Shown: positions 1-10,752 of the stretch, one piece after another
Position numbering within the stretch: position 1 is the first letter of the stretch
How the letters are laid out: each line of letters opens with the position of its first letter
Assembly: GCA_023614405.1 (NCBI GenBank)
Contig: CM042694.1
Location: 115,194,685 to 115,258,684 of the forward strand
DNA length: 64,000 bases
From: Avena insularis
Lineage: Eukaryota > Streptophyta > Magnoliopsida > Poales > Poaceae
Reading direction: 5' to 3'
Notes under the pieces: generated by a model
Database searches by the model: none
The model's input: only the letters and a program-made list of their open reading frames with translations
Told to the model about the DNA's origin: nothing
Made by a program: the position numbers and the translations under genes

Positions 1-1060
1 GATAATATGCCCATATTATGCACTCATGTGCATCTTGGAATGAAGAACAATGTTGCAGGAGGAAGTTTTCCTTTTCGTCGCACGAAAAAGCCATTTTCTA
101 TTTTCCAAGCACAAAAGAGGCGTTTTCTGAGGCTACCACCAAAGAGATAATTCAAAATGCTACTACCCCATTTTTTAAAAAAATACTAGACCACCTTACA
201 TCGACAATGTCCCAACTGGGGGATCGCAAACCTTTCCGTCTATCCCTAATGAAAAAGACAAATTCCTACTGAATCGGTAGGAAGTGGGCCAGATTTGAAC
301 TACAGGTATATTATATGATGCTCATGAGTTTTTGCAAATATCATTTTTGGACTCACAATATGCTATTTTATCATATATCCAATGCAAGTTTAGCGAGGCC
401 CAGCCCCGAGCTAAGAACCTTCATGCCCGTCGTTTTGACCATAGTTTGAAACTGGCATAATAAATTCAAAAATGGTCTGAACAATGTAATACCTTCACGT
501 GGTGTCATATTATGTGACATAGTTGAAAGGAAAAATACCAAACTTGATATATTGATTGCATCTCAAAAAAACTTTCTCAAAAATGACCTATCATATTCGA
601 GGTTTTTTGGCTTTCACACCAAACGACCAATGTTATGGATAGAATCACGACATAGTTTATGATAATGTGCCCATATTATGCACTCATGTGCATCTTGGAA
701 TGACGAACAATGTTGCATGAGGAAGTTTTCCTTTTCGTCGAACAGAAAAGCCATTTCCCATTTTCCAAGCGCGTTTTTTGAAGCAACCATAAAAGGGGTA
801 ATTCAAAATGCTACCACCCTATTTTTCAAAAATTCTAGACCACCTTACGTGGACAATATACCAACCGGGATTCTCAAACCTTTCCATCCATCCATGGTGA
901 AAAAGAAAATTTTCTGCCGAATCGGTACGAAGTGGGTCAAATTTGAACTACACGTACATTACCTAATGCTCATTATTTTTTGCAAAAAACACTTTTAGAC
1001 TCACAATATGCTATCCAATGCAAGTTTAGTGAGGCTCAGCCACGAGTTAAGGATTTTTTA
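1..1060. repeat. Tandem repeat, 660-bp period, about 1.6 units
   Basis: The stretch starting at 1 (gataatatgcccatattatg) recurs at 661 with one change, and similarity continues through the unit, so the period is exactly 660 bp. The second unit stops matching near 1055, just after gaggctcagcc. The array is cut by the left window edge, so its full size is unknown. Short ORFs at 18-272 and 678-998 begin with the same peptide but drift apart through indels, which argues against coding. The array looks satellite-like; I cannot assign it to a named family. Confidence 0.8.
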
Positions 1061-1660
1061 GAATCCTCAAATTTAAAAGGGATTTTTTATATAGTTTTTA
1101 TGAAGATTTGAACACTAATAAATGAATTTTATTTGGAAGACCTTGCACTACACTATTAAAAATACATGATTCATGATTAAAAAGATGATAGGGATGGATT
1201 CTTTTCTTTTTTCTGATCGATTTAGACATATTATTTGTGGAATTCCGCTTTACGCTATTTAAAGATATGAATTATTCCATATTAAATAGAAAAATGAAAA
1301 AAAATACTTATTTTATTTTCATTTGAATTCAATATTACTATTACTTATTCATTTTTACTTAAATAATTGTTTGAAATTTAAAAAATAAAGGTGTGTGACA
1401 CCATGGTCCAAGGGTTAATTGGATTGGTATGGTAGTATTATTAACAATGTCCAAAATTTATGGGAAGCTCATCCAGAAGGAATAGAGAAGTTAAGCGTGC
1501 TCGTGCTGGAGTAGTAGGATTGGTGATCGATCGGGAAGTTTGACCATGTGCAATTTGACCGAGGATTAAGCGTACTTAGAGTTATTAAAATAGATGCTTG
1601 TGAGATTAATGAGTCAAACAATTTAAACATAAAAAACAATTAAAAAGAATTGAAATAAAA
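1061..1660. other. AT-rich stretch, nothing recognised
   Basis: AT-rich sequence with homopolymer runs between the tandem repeat and the first CACTA-like motifs. A chance cactaca near 1147 has no matching partner. I see no ORF of note. Confidence 0.4.
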
Positions 1661-1781
1661 CTAGGCCGACGGCTTAGTCGTCGGTGTAGCCAAACGGCCA
1701 TTGGCCGTCTTGGTGAGGCTATCTAGACTATGCCGATGGCTTAACCGTCGGGTAGCCTGCTATGGCGACGGCTTTCGTACA

Positions 1782-3356
1782 CAGGGCCGGCTCTAGGCCA
1801 TGGCCTCCTTGTGCAAAGGCCAAGGGCCCATGCTAGTGGGGGGCCCACGATTACATATTTCCCTATACTTTATATATCCTACACATATAAGAAAAAGACC
1901 CATATGTTCGGGAAAAAAAGACCCATAGCCCAGCGGTCCCAAGCTAGAGCCTAGAAAACGTGATTGCGAAGTTGGATTGGAAGGCAACCAATCGGTAATG
2001 CCTGATCGATAGCTACACGCAGGGGCCTTTCCCAGGCGGTCGATCTCCTCAACTCGAACGCGACGCCTGACGCGAACACGACTCCAGGATCCCGGGGGCC
2101 AGGATGCCTCGATCTCTACGACTCTGCGGCATACGCCGATACGGGGATATGCCTTGACGAATCGAGTACTCGACCTGCCTCTGCTCTGTTGCGATTCTCT
2201 CTATCAGTGGCGGACCCAAGTTTATTTTGAAGCCTGGGCAAGCAGCTAATTTAGAAGCTTAATAAGACAATTATTAGTCAAGTAGTGATGAAATTAAGCT
2301 GTGCCGGCCGGCCGGAAGCCCAGGCAACTGCCCGGGCGACAGGGATGCTAGGTCCGTCGGTGCTCTCGATCATCGATCTCTGCAGCCCCAACCCAACCCA
2401 ATTCTCGATCCATCTCCGGCTGTCCTATTTCTCAATCGGAAAATCAGTACTTCGGCTCTGCGCCCTTGTTCTCTGGTATATTCAATCGTCCAGGAGTCTT
2501 TGATTCCTGTTTCATGTCTTTTAGCCAAACTTGTAGGAAAGTATATTAGGATTGTTTCTTTAATTCTTCATATAATGTATTTTGGTTCATTGTCTAGTTG
2601 ATGTGAGCAGCCGAAGGCATTTGAAGAGGCTTTTGGTTTCTTATTCAACTCAAATAATCTGAAATCTATGGATGATAGTAATCCATGCAAATCTTGCACT
2701 ATTTTTGCAGAAGCTTTTACTTATAGGTAGTCACGTGATGTTGATCTTGATGATTTCTTCTCTGAGTTAAAAGTGTTGCAAGTCACCCTGCCAGATTCTT
2801 TGGTGTCAGCGGCTGAGATTTTTGAGTTTGTTATAGCTGCATATTGCTATCCGAATGTATCATTTGCCTGTCGGATCCTACTGACTATACCTATGATTGT
2901 AGCCTCAGCTGAAAGAAGGTTCTCTAACCTGAAACTACTAAAGAATTGTTTGAGGTCAACTATGTTACAAGATAGATTTAATGGCTTGGCTACATGTTGT
3001 ATTCCGAAGTACATCTTGGATAAAATTGATCTTGATATTATACTCAATGATTTTGCATCTAGAAATGCCCGAAAAGGATTTTTTGTAAAGAAATGAAGCA
3101 TTATTGTTAGCGGCCTCATTGGAATTATATCTTATTCAAAATTTGAGGTAATAAAACTCGTAGTAAATACTAGTTATTTATGTTTTAAGACTAAGAATGT
3201 GTTATATGTGGTTGGTCGTTAATTTTTAGTATTTTTCAAGTGCAAGTAGATACATGTATGTCAATGTTTCTAGATATGCCTACATATATATTAGACTTAA
3301 GAGGCCCATGCTGTCAACATCGCACTAAGGCCCCGCAAAACTTAGAGCCGACCCTG
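1782..3356 (+). mobile_element. hAT transposon derivative with 8-bp target duplication
   Basis: The element begins cagggccggctcta and ends tagagccgaccctg, which are inverted repeats matching at 13 of 14 positions. It is flanked by ttcgtaca (1774-1781) and ttcgtacg (3357-3364), an 8-bp target duplication with one mismatch, as expected for hAT. It sits inside CACTA subterminal repeats. Inside lies the 3' part of a hAT transposase gene (2731-3096) but no N-terminal part, so it is an internally deleted, non-autonomous copy. A second hAT-like start, cagtggcggaccca at 2205, lies inside without a visible partner end. Confidence 0.82.
2731..3096 (+). pseudogene. hAT transposase C-terminal fragment (dimerisation domain)
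   Basis: The frame opens after a TAG at about 2728 and runs to a TGA after FFVKK. It encodes the typical hATC dimerisation block: SELKVLQ at the start, then ASAERRFSNLKLLKN, LRSTM and NGLA, matching the conserved A-S-A-E-R-x-F-S-x-L-K motif of the family. The fragment is about 120 residues, whereas full ZMYM1/TTF-type hAT transposases have roughly 700-800. The upstream reading (about 2600-2730) is still hAT-like but contains stops. The DDE-type catalytic region and the zinc finger are absent, so this product cannot transpose anything. The related N-terminal half lies in a different element at 31606-33150. Confidence 0.8.
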
Positions 3357-3467
3357 TTCGTACGCCGATGGCAAATAAGTCTATGGCGACACCGTGCTAC
3401 GCCGATGGGGCTACGCAACGGTTGCTGTCTGCATATCTCTACGCCAACTGCAATTTGGCCTATAGTG

Positions 3468-5078
3468 TTTGTATACGAATGTGCACAATAAATAAGCATC
3501 CAGTTTCATCACTAGAATGTTCAGGTGCCAGTTTATGCAGATCTCGTGCTGATGTCAGAGACTATTTGTCACTTTGTACAATGCAGTTTCTTTCCATTGT
3601 GACGCCACACACTATATGGACATAGCTAGCACAAAGAAAAATGGCACTGTGGGCGTATAGGTTGCATATATGTCAGCACTGTGGACGTCACTAATAGAAT
3701 GACGGGCATTTGGGACGTCACTAATAGAAAAGGTACTGAATCCTTCACTCTGGTTCGCAGAGGCCATGGCTCTTACATGAACATGACTGCAATACAATAT
3801 CAGTCATGAATTACAACGGAGGACATTCTGGCGATTTTATATGTGCTGGTAAAAAGCCAATGTCAGTCTGGGGAAGTGATGAATATCCATGGTGAAGGGA
3901 TGGCATATGACGGCTCTAGTCTTAAATTGTAAGGAAGAATGACGTAGATAATTATCGTCTTGTTGTATGCATTTGTCATTTAATTTCTCTCACGACTCAT
4001 GAGATAAACAATTCGGTGCAAGTATTTCTAGGGCATTGGGTTTTACGCACACATGTTCTTCCAGACGACATGTTCTTCCAGCCACTCCCTGTCTAATGTT
4101 TTTCACTCGACAATTGAATTATCCTGACACCACAGGGCATCGTCACTTGCCAAATGAATCGACACAGTACGGACTCTCTTGTGGCCTTGCCTCTATCTGG
4201 AATGGCACAACGTTACCATGACGGCCGCTAGGTGCTTTGGTCAGTCCCTACTAATAGGCTAGACTGCCGTTTGGACACTTGGCATAGGGACCAACTACAC
4301 ATTTCATCTGGTTTAGAATATTACAATTAGCAAACAACAAATACCGCCCTATTGACTATAAAATTTTGAGATCCCTAAAGCATTTATGTCTCTGAAGCAA
4401 GACTCTTTCCAAATTCTTAACTTTCAGAAAACAAATAGCAATAACTACTCTTGACGCGTGCATTCAGGTCATGGCCTAACGGCAATTCCCTATCCTACAT
4501 TTTGGCTTATATAACCCCTGCTTGTGAAATAGTGCAATATCAAACACCGGGTAGACTAGTAGTGTCGGTTTAGAGTGTGACTGTGCCTAAAGACACACCC
4601 ACATCCACTTAACATGTTTTGCAATGTGGTTTCGTGGGAATGAGAGGTACTGGGATGGCAAAGCCTCGACTTGAGATGGTATGCAGTGCGCTAACCCTAT
4701 GGCTCATTCGTTACTATGGTCGCAAGAACACGTGTGGACAACGAACAATGCCCCGACTCACCGAGGGAGTGAGAGGCTGGTAGCAAAGAATCAGTGCAAC
4801 ACATCATGACAGTAAATGGATTCCTCCTACAACTACCATGTGTTCCTTGGATTCTCCTCAGAAGTTTCTTTTCCACCTCATATGGTTGCATCTATTTGTT
4901 TTTCTCCCACGCTTTGTTCACAAAAAATGTAATGTATTGTACACGATCAGCAACTTGTTAGTTAGCTAATCGCATGGTTTATGTGGCATTGACAGTTAAA
5001 CTTCAAACTCATAATACCTGATTCATTCATAAGTGTGAGAGACAACATGCATGTTAAGAAGACGTTTACATGAGAGTG
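3468..5078. other. Duplicated non-coding stretch
   Basis: Matches 36362-38128 at roughly 93-96% by eye. Short ORFs on both strands are not preserved between the copies. A site at 4650-4657 (ctgggatg) is the empty target of the MITE found in copy B. No domain was recognised. Confidence 0.5.
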
Positions 5079-5500
5079 GATTTTCTGAGCAGGTGCTCAG
5101 TGCACATACATATTTAGGTTGTTCATACGTGATTTAATACCCACACTAGGCTTTTTTCCCTATCAAACAAAATCCCTTTTTTGTATCTTCACACAACAAT
5201 TGTTTTGAAATGAAACTTTGCAGTTCAGCCAAAACATTTGAGATACAAAAAGCGGAAAATACTTCAATTTTTTGAACACTAAATATATTTATATGTTTAA
5301 AGAATTTTTTGAATCTTAAATGTTCTAGAATTTATATTGGGAATAAAATTCGAACTATCTTTGTGACATTCTAGTTGACCATTTTTAGGAACCTACAAAG
5401 TTTCAAATCCCTTTATCATATATTTTTGGAGATAGAAAAAAGAAAAAGAAAAAGTATGAGTGTGCATTGAGCACCTACTCAATCACAATTTTCCATACAT
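5079..5500. mobile_element. MITE-like element with imperfect inverted ends, copy A
   Basis: The left end (gagcaggtgctcagtgcaca at about 5086) is the inverted counterpart of the right end (tgtgcattgagcacctactc at 5461-5480), about 85% alike. The roughly 380-bp interior is AT-rich and non-coding. No clear target duplication is seen, so the superfamily is unassigned. It is also present in copy B, so it predates the duplication. Confidence 0.5.
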
Positions 5501-5985
5501 GCCTACAACCAACTATGTATTATAAGTATGAGGTATATGATGGTATAAATAAAATAAACCATTCCTCAATTTTGTGGTTTAATAACAACAAAATGTAACA
5601 AGTGTTCAATGACATAAGAAATGAAATTCTAAGGTGACATAACCCAAGGAATATTTACAAGTCTATACTAAAAGATAATATCTCAAAGCAAGGAGGTACA
5701 TAACATGGCTAGATTCACAGTTTGTAATGATTTTGGTCATTTAATTTGGCCTTTGAGCCCATAAGATGGTGTGGAAATCCTTGTAACTATTGAAGTTTGA
5801 ATAAAGAGGGGATGATGCTCAAAGAAAAAAACTGAAAGATTGTACAGAAGCAGGACTATTAGAAGCAGGGTTATTAATGGTTTTTAGGGACTCTAGTCAA
5901 TCTCTATTTTTCTCTCCACCTAATCCCTATATATCTCCAATAATGGGAAGCATGCAACTCGATGATAACACGACCATGTCAAAGC
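5501..5985. other. AT-rich stretch, nothing recognised
   Basis: Non-coding sequence shared with copy B, immediately downstream of the LINE poly(A) tail. No motif was identified. Confidence 0.4.
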
Positions 5986-6340
5986 TTTTTTTTGCACGAA
6001 ACATGTAATTTATTAACTTATAGGAAGGATACAATCCTCACTTACAACATCATTCAGTTCTGGCGGGAAGGTTTTGGTACAAGATTGTGTTCTATCCATC
6101 GATCTCACCATTTTTGCCAGAATATGACTAGCTAAATTTTGACTACAGTATATCTTCCTAAATTTTCTTTAATATTTAGCCTAGTGCACTACGGCCGAGC
6201 TATAACCATCCTTCGTTATGATCAAGTTAACTGCATGTTCGCAATCATACTCCAGTTCGAAAGACTCCCTGTACCATTTGAAGGCCAGTTTGAGGCCATC
6301 CTCACATGCCGGCAATTCTGCCTCCAAAGCTCAAGAGCGC
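5986..6340 (-). pseudogene. LINE 3' tail with RNase H (RVT_3-like) fragment, copy A
   Basis: Minus-strand reading from about 6335 gives EAELPACEDGLKLAFKW followed by ELEYDCEHAVNLI. This fits the RVT_3 RNase H of plant L1-type LINEs (the EAE-x-x-A-C-x-x-G-L start and an acidic D in the second strand). After a TAG the reading resumes with a decayed HILAKMVR segment and ends at a TAA (6013-6015). Behind it come aataaa-like sequence and a run of eight A (plus-strand T at 5986-5993), the expected LINE 3' end. Only the last roughly 110 codons remain, so this is a strongly 5'-truncated insertion. It is separate from the LINE at 9.6-12.3 kb. Confidence 0.6.
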
Positions 6341-6996
6341 TTAAATAAAACCATGTGTACCGTAAAAATTACTTCTCCTTTCTGACCATGCAAGATCATG
6401 CAAAAGTAGTACATCGTCACATCCGAAGCTAACTGCAGTCTTAACTTCGTGGTTTGAGATTTCGGGCTCCACTTTCATAACCCAGATCTTTCACTAACTT
6501 CTTAACTCTGATCCTTCACTAACTTGTACAATCCTGCAAATCAACGAAAAGCTTTTTGACAACCTATGTAAAGAAGAAAATTATATTATTTTGTTTCCTT
6601 GGGAGGAATAAATTTAGCTCAAACATTTACCTCAGGTGCTAGATTAAGATCTTGGGCCATATTCATCTTCTCCACAATGTAATTTACATAAAGGTGAAAA
6701 TCTGGTTTGTACTATGGACAAAGAGACAAAGATTAAATTCTCCACAATTGCAATCGATAATCATACATCATTACTAGATTCATATACAGAAGGCTGAAAA
6801 TTAAGATACTTGCCAGGTAATCTTCTCATACACCCATTTCTTTTACTTGGCGTCAAAAGTTGTCAAATCTTTGAGCGTAAGGCAGCTGCAAGGGTCATAT
6901 TTTTGTTCATTGTATGGATAGTTAGCCTCGTAACCGGACACATACACTAACTACTATAAACTAGCGTTCAGTTAGTAAACAAGGAAAATATAGCAT
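6341..6996. other. Duplicated non-coding stretch, nothing recognised
   Basis: Matches 39386-40039 with scattered substitutions. AT-rich, with no conserved ORF and no terminal repeats seen. Confidence 0.4.
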
Positions 6997-7366
6997 GTGG
7001 AAGCAAAGTGTACAAGTCGATGTTCAAATAACAGTTTTCCAAATAATGTTTTGACAATAAGAAAATTATATTCTAATTGTAAACAACAACCACGTCATTG
7101 GTCTCAAACAAGATGTGATAGACTGGAGATGCAACCTAATAGAACTGGGAACTCATTGAAACGAACTGAAAACTCTGAGAACTCAGTTCGCTTTGTTTCT
7201 TGGTCTCTAAAAAAAGTAGTCAGATAATGTAAGTATTACTACTGTGATTGTAATATATGATTATGGAACATGGATTGATGATTTCTACACTATTGTATCT
7301 AAAGCTAATATTTGGGTGAATTCCAAGGTATATGCTATTCTAGCACAAAATGATGTATCAACATAG
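6997..7366 (+). pseudogene. Unrecognised ORF, frameshifted copy A
   Basis: The copy A frame opens with MEAKCTSRCSNNS and stops at 7227 after LKKVVR. In copy B the same sequence stays open for 122 codons (40040-40408), and the tail (VIYDYGTWIDDFYT and onward) is still readable here in another frame up to about 7366. The break comes from a small indel in the run of A at about 7209-7215. No signal peptide, membrane segment or known domain is evident. It could be a captured exon or chance ORF; I do not assign a function. Confidence 0.35.
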
Positions 7367-7801
7367 TTATGTGCTTGCAAGTGGTAAATGCATCCAATCG
7401 TTATGGCAAGTACCAAAAATTTCAAACAAATTGATATAGTCGGCGCAAGGATTATGACAAGAGAGAGAACATGTGTTAGAGAGAATAGACTACTGAATAT
7501 TGCTTGTCTTCATATTAGACGATACATCCTCCATTTATCAGGCAATACTAGACTGCAATAGATATCATACATGGGCACTTGCCTAATTGGAATGTATTTA
7601 CATCCTAGGGGAATCCCCACATAATAGTAATCTCCACAGAGCTGGGTATCGATAGAAAAGGTAAACAACAATCCAGATTCTATAACAAGGTGAAGTCGTG
7701 ATAGCTACCTCAATAGGAGTAGACCTCACAAGGTGATTGACCTACAAGGCAAAGGTAAGTCAGGTCAAATTGTTCAACATGGACAAAATTGACATAATAG
7801 A
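7367..7801. other. Non-coding stretch; site of copy B insertion
   Basis: Matches copy B except that copy B carries 539 extra bases at the point equivalent to about 7661. Nothing else was recognised. Confidence 0.4.
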
Positions 7802-8480
7802 TTACATAATATCACCTACGAATTCACGCATCTCCCACGCATCACCCTGTTTGGCATCGCTTCCAAGCGCAGTGAGTTTGTAGCTCTGCACTTGATGGCC
7901 ATTGATTATGCTCTCGAGTACAGATTCATATTTTTGGTTTTTAAAATAAATTTTACAAGCAGGATAACCATAGAGGTAACACATTTGCGCCATCTTCTCT
8001 TTGTGCTCAAGAACCATCATGTAATCTAATAGAGCGATCTCTATCTGAAAATAAATCATCTTATGGAAACCTCTATTCGTTATGGCGATATCTTTGGCCA
8101 ACACTCGATCTACTGTATTCCACCTCTGCCATAAACTCACTCTAGAAGTCCACATATTGATCGTCACCTTGGTAGGTTGTCGGGCGCACTCACGAGTAAC
8201 TCCAGTTGTGGAAGTCGGGGAAAAGGTCTGCATAGCGAAGCTCGTAGCCATCGAGTTTGAGGTTGCAGCGGCCAGCGTAGATGTAATAGGGAACTTGGAG
8301 GGGAACCCGAGGTGGAGCTTTTTGGTGTCGGTCTCGCTGTTGAATAGATGGTACCGAGGGTTCATTCTCTGACATCTGCACATGGACTTGGTGCTCCTCC
8401 ACATAGAACCGGTCCTCCTCCAGATGGGTTGCTGCTACACATAGAATTCTTTCTTCAAGAGTAGCAAATGAAAATGCCAA
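7802..8480 (-). pseudogene. Unrecognised protein fragment, copy A
   Basis: Two overlapping minus-strand frames (8480-8190 and 8404-7802) together cover what is one 224-codon ORF in copy B (42057-41383). The C-terminal part, from CARQPTKV to the end, is rich in aromatic and basic residues (QKMIYFQIEIALLDYMM-like), with no transmembrane segment. I do not recognise the family. Against copy B, I count about eleven amino-acid changes and only about two silent changes over the last 124 codons. This argues against purifying selection since the duplication. A small indel around 8220-8245 separates the two frames here. Confidence 0.4.
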
Positions 8481-8816
8481 ACCCTAGGAGGAGAGACATT
8501 TCTTCCTTTAATTTGGTACTTAAGAAGAGGACAGTACGGTGTCGGCCTCGACTAAGTCGACTATAACTAGGTGGCCAACCTGCACTTGTAATCTGGAAGC
8601 GGAACCTTCTGTACGTCACACGTACAACGAGGTGGTCAGAGCAGACGTAGGCGCTAATCCCGGGATTAGGCCTAGCGTCGTCGCAAAACCATATGCCAGG
8701 CGCTTGGTCTTGGGCTTTTCTTACCCACACGAAGCTATCCTTTTGTTTCCGTTGGGGACAGGGACAGGGACTCTATCCTTTTATATGCTTTTTTTAGGGA
8801 TATCCTTTTATATATA
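8481..8816. other. Duplicated stretch between ORF and Helitron
   Basis: Moderately GC-rich sequence shared with copy B (42058-42393). Small ORFs on both strands are not convincing. Confidence 0.35.
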
Positions 8817-9300
8817 CTAGATGATACCCCGCACGTTGCCGTGTAAATTTGTAAGTATCTCTTGGAGAAACACCGAAATTAAGTTCATCATGTGATACGA
8901 GCTAACATAAGTCTTTTTCACTAAGTATCTTGAGCATTTTCCCAGTGATTCCTGTATATGAGTTTGAGTGTTTTATATACAAATGCATAAAGTGTATCAG
9001 ATTACTAAAAATATATTAGAAAATCATTTTATTATTTTACAAACCGTTACACATGGACACAACTTCGTGCACATTATCTGATATACATAGATCATATACA
9101 CACACTTTCCTTTGACAGTTTCCTCCGTATGAAGAAACATACTCTAGAAATGCTATAGAATCAATGACACATATTCTCCTGTTACTTGTGAAAGGACATG
9201 AGGTCCTATAGAATTTATAATTGGTAGACACTAACAATTAACTTGTAATCTTCTATACTATTGATCATTTTGGCTATATTCAATTCACATAATATAGAAG
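8817..9300 (-). mobile_element. Small non-autonomous Helitron, copy A
   Basis: On the minus strand the 3' end reads cacggcaacgtg, a hairpin with 4-bp stem and gcaa loop, then about ten bases, then CTAG (plus 8817-8820). This is the Helitron 3' hallmark. The next minus-strand base is T, as expected for insertion between A and T. The 5' end is placed at tcttctatatt; in copy B this is preceded by A. No Rep/helicase coding sequence is present. The 3' end is better supported than the 5' end. Confidence 0.5.
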
Positions 9301-9640
9301 TTACGAATGCACTCAAACACATATAGAGTGGTTCCGAGAAAATGTGAGAATAATATTTTTAGAAGTTTTACGGTGATTGACATTTTTAGGAACCGTCCGT
9401 CCCCTCTGATCTAACGGTGCTAAAATTGATGGTACCAAACTGATAGTACCTGATAGTATAAAAAGTATGAAACCGGTACCAAAATTATGCGGGATCAGTA
9501 CCAACATAATTAATTTATTTTAATTAATAAAGGGCATTTATGTAATTTTTACAAGTGGCTCCATCTGTCACTGCTCTACCACGGCTCTCGTCTCACAAAT
9601 TACTCTCTAGCAGTCTCTGGCAGTCTGAAATACCCGATGG
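9301..9640. other. Non-coding stretch downstream of the LINE
   Basis: AT-rich sequence with ggtacc-containing short repeats at about 9410-9500. It is shared with copy B. No gene was seen. Confidence 0.35.
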
Positions 9641-9749
9641 AGCATGCCACTGTCGCTAGGGGAGGAGGAAGGATGGCCATGGAAGGAGGGGAATCAGGGG
9701 ATGGGGGCATCAGAGGTCCCTAGGATCTACGGTGGGGAACCTGGGTGGC

Positions 9750-10670
9750 GTCAACGAAACGGGGACATCTACATAAAACGTGGAATCTGTCCTCACGTTC
9801 CATGCCACAAAGTATACAGAGGTCAGAATTAACGATATTCCGTCTCTTTTTATTTTCCCAAGTAGCCAGGAAATTAGTTGCAATTCGCCACACGAAGATG
9901 CTTACCTTTGGGGGAGCAGGACACCCACAAGCCGTGTCCTAGACAGCATGGTGGCCATCAGGTGCTCTGCTCGCGGAGCACATAGAAGTGCTATTATTCA
10001 GATCTCACGCCATCTTATACGCACCTCGGACTGTGAATAGTCCACTTCGATCTGGAGCCCTAGCAAGGACATCGACGTCATTGCATGGAGACAGCTTGAC
10101 CTTGAGATTTTCATCAATATCCGTCTAGCAGAAGTGCTTGCGTAGGAGGGAACGGTTCCATTCACCTTCATCTGTGATCAGGGCGGCCACTCGTCTTAGT
10201 CGACAATCTCCTTGTTCAGATAATGGCCTATATGATGTAGGCCGAGGCAACCATGGGTCACGCCAGATTCGTATCTGGCTCCCATCACCCACCCTCCAAA
10301 AATGACCTTTCTTCAATAAATCAACCCTTATGTGATAGCCTGCCATCGACGACGTGTTACCTGTAAACACAGTATCCTCCAAGCAGCTATTAGGATAGTA
10401 ACGTGCTTTAAAACCAAGACACATAGACTGTTGGGTTTAATTAGAAGTCTCCAACCCTGCCTCGCCCGTAACGCTTGGTTGAGAAGGCGAAAGTCATGAA
10501 ACCCCAATCCTCCACACTGCTTCAGATGAGTAACGGCATCCCAAGATTTCCAATGTGTTTTCCTCTTTCCCTTTTCTGATCCCCACCAGTAATTCCTAAC
10601 CATGCGATTGAGATCATCACAGATGCCCAAGGGTAGCTTAAAAACACTCATGATATAGGTAGGTATAGAC
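9750..10670 (-). pseudogene. LINE ORF2 C-terminal part with zinc-binding domain, copy A
   Basis: From 10651 the frame gives MSVFKLPLGICDDLNRMVR followed by YWWGSE and GGLGFHDFRLLNQALRARQGWRL, the standard post-RT region of plant LINEs. After a frameshift near 10430, the segment at 10424-10125 reads YRPLSEQGD-like. Further down, 9900-9750 encodes KVSIFVWRIATNFLATW and then CILCGMEREDRFHVLCRC, the CCHC zf-RVT motif (C-x2-C, then H-x4-C). Several frameshifts make it non-functional. Confidence 0.75.
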
Positions 10671-10752
10671 CGTGCAATTGATTTAATGAGAGTCTCCTTT
10701 GCTGCCTATGATGAAAAAGAATCGCCCCACTCCATAAACCTTTTCATTAGTC

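Larger units (their letters stand above)
1661..3467. mobile_element. CACTA element terminal region, copy A, split by a hAT insertion
   Basis: Short repeats of the ccgacggc/gccgtcgg type, typical of CACTA subterminal regions, occur at about 1670-1775 and again at 3364-3460. They are separated by the hAT element at 1782-3356. The right end reads tatagtg at 3461-3467, a decayed form of the tgtagtg terminus seen at the equivalent place in copy B (36355-36361). After it the two copies share the same flanking sequence. No transposase belonging to this element is visible and the left terminus was not found. Confidence 0.55.

Noticed and set aside
1147..1160. Possible CACTA left end (cactacactatt)
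   Set aside because: It does not continue into the conserved cactacaagaaa form and has no subterminal repeats beside it.
2205..2220. A second hAT start (cagtggcggaccca) inside the 1782-3356 element
   Set aside because: No matching tgggtccgccactg end or target duplication; kept only as a remark.
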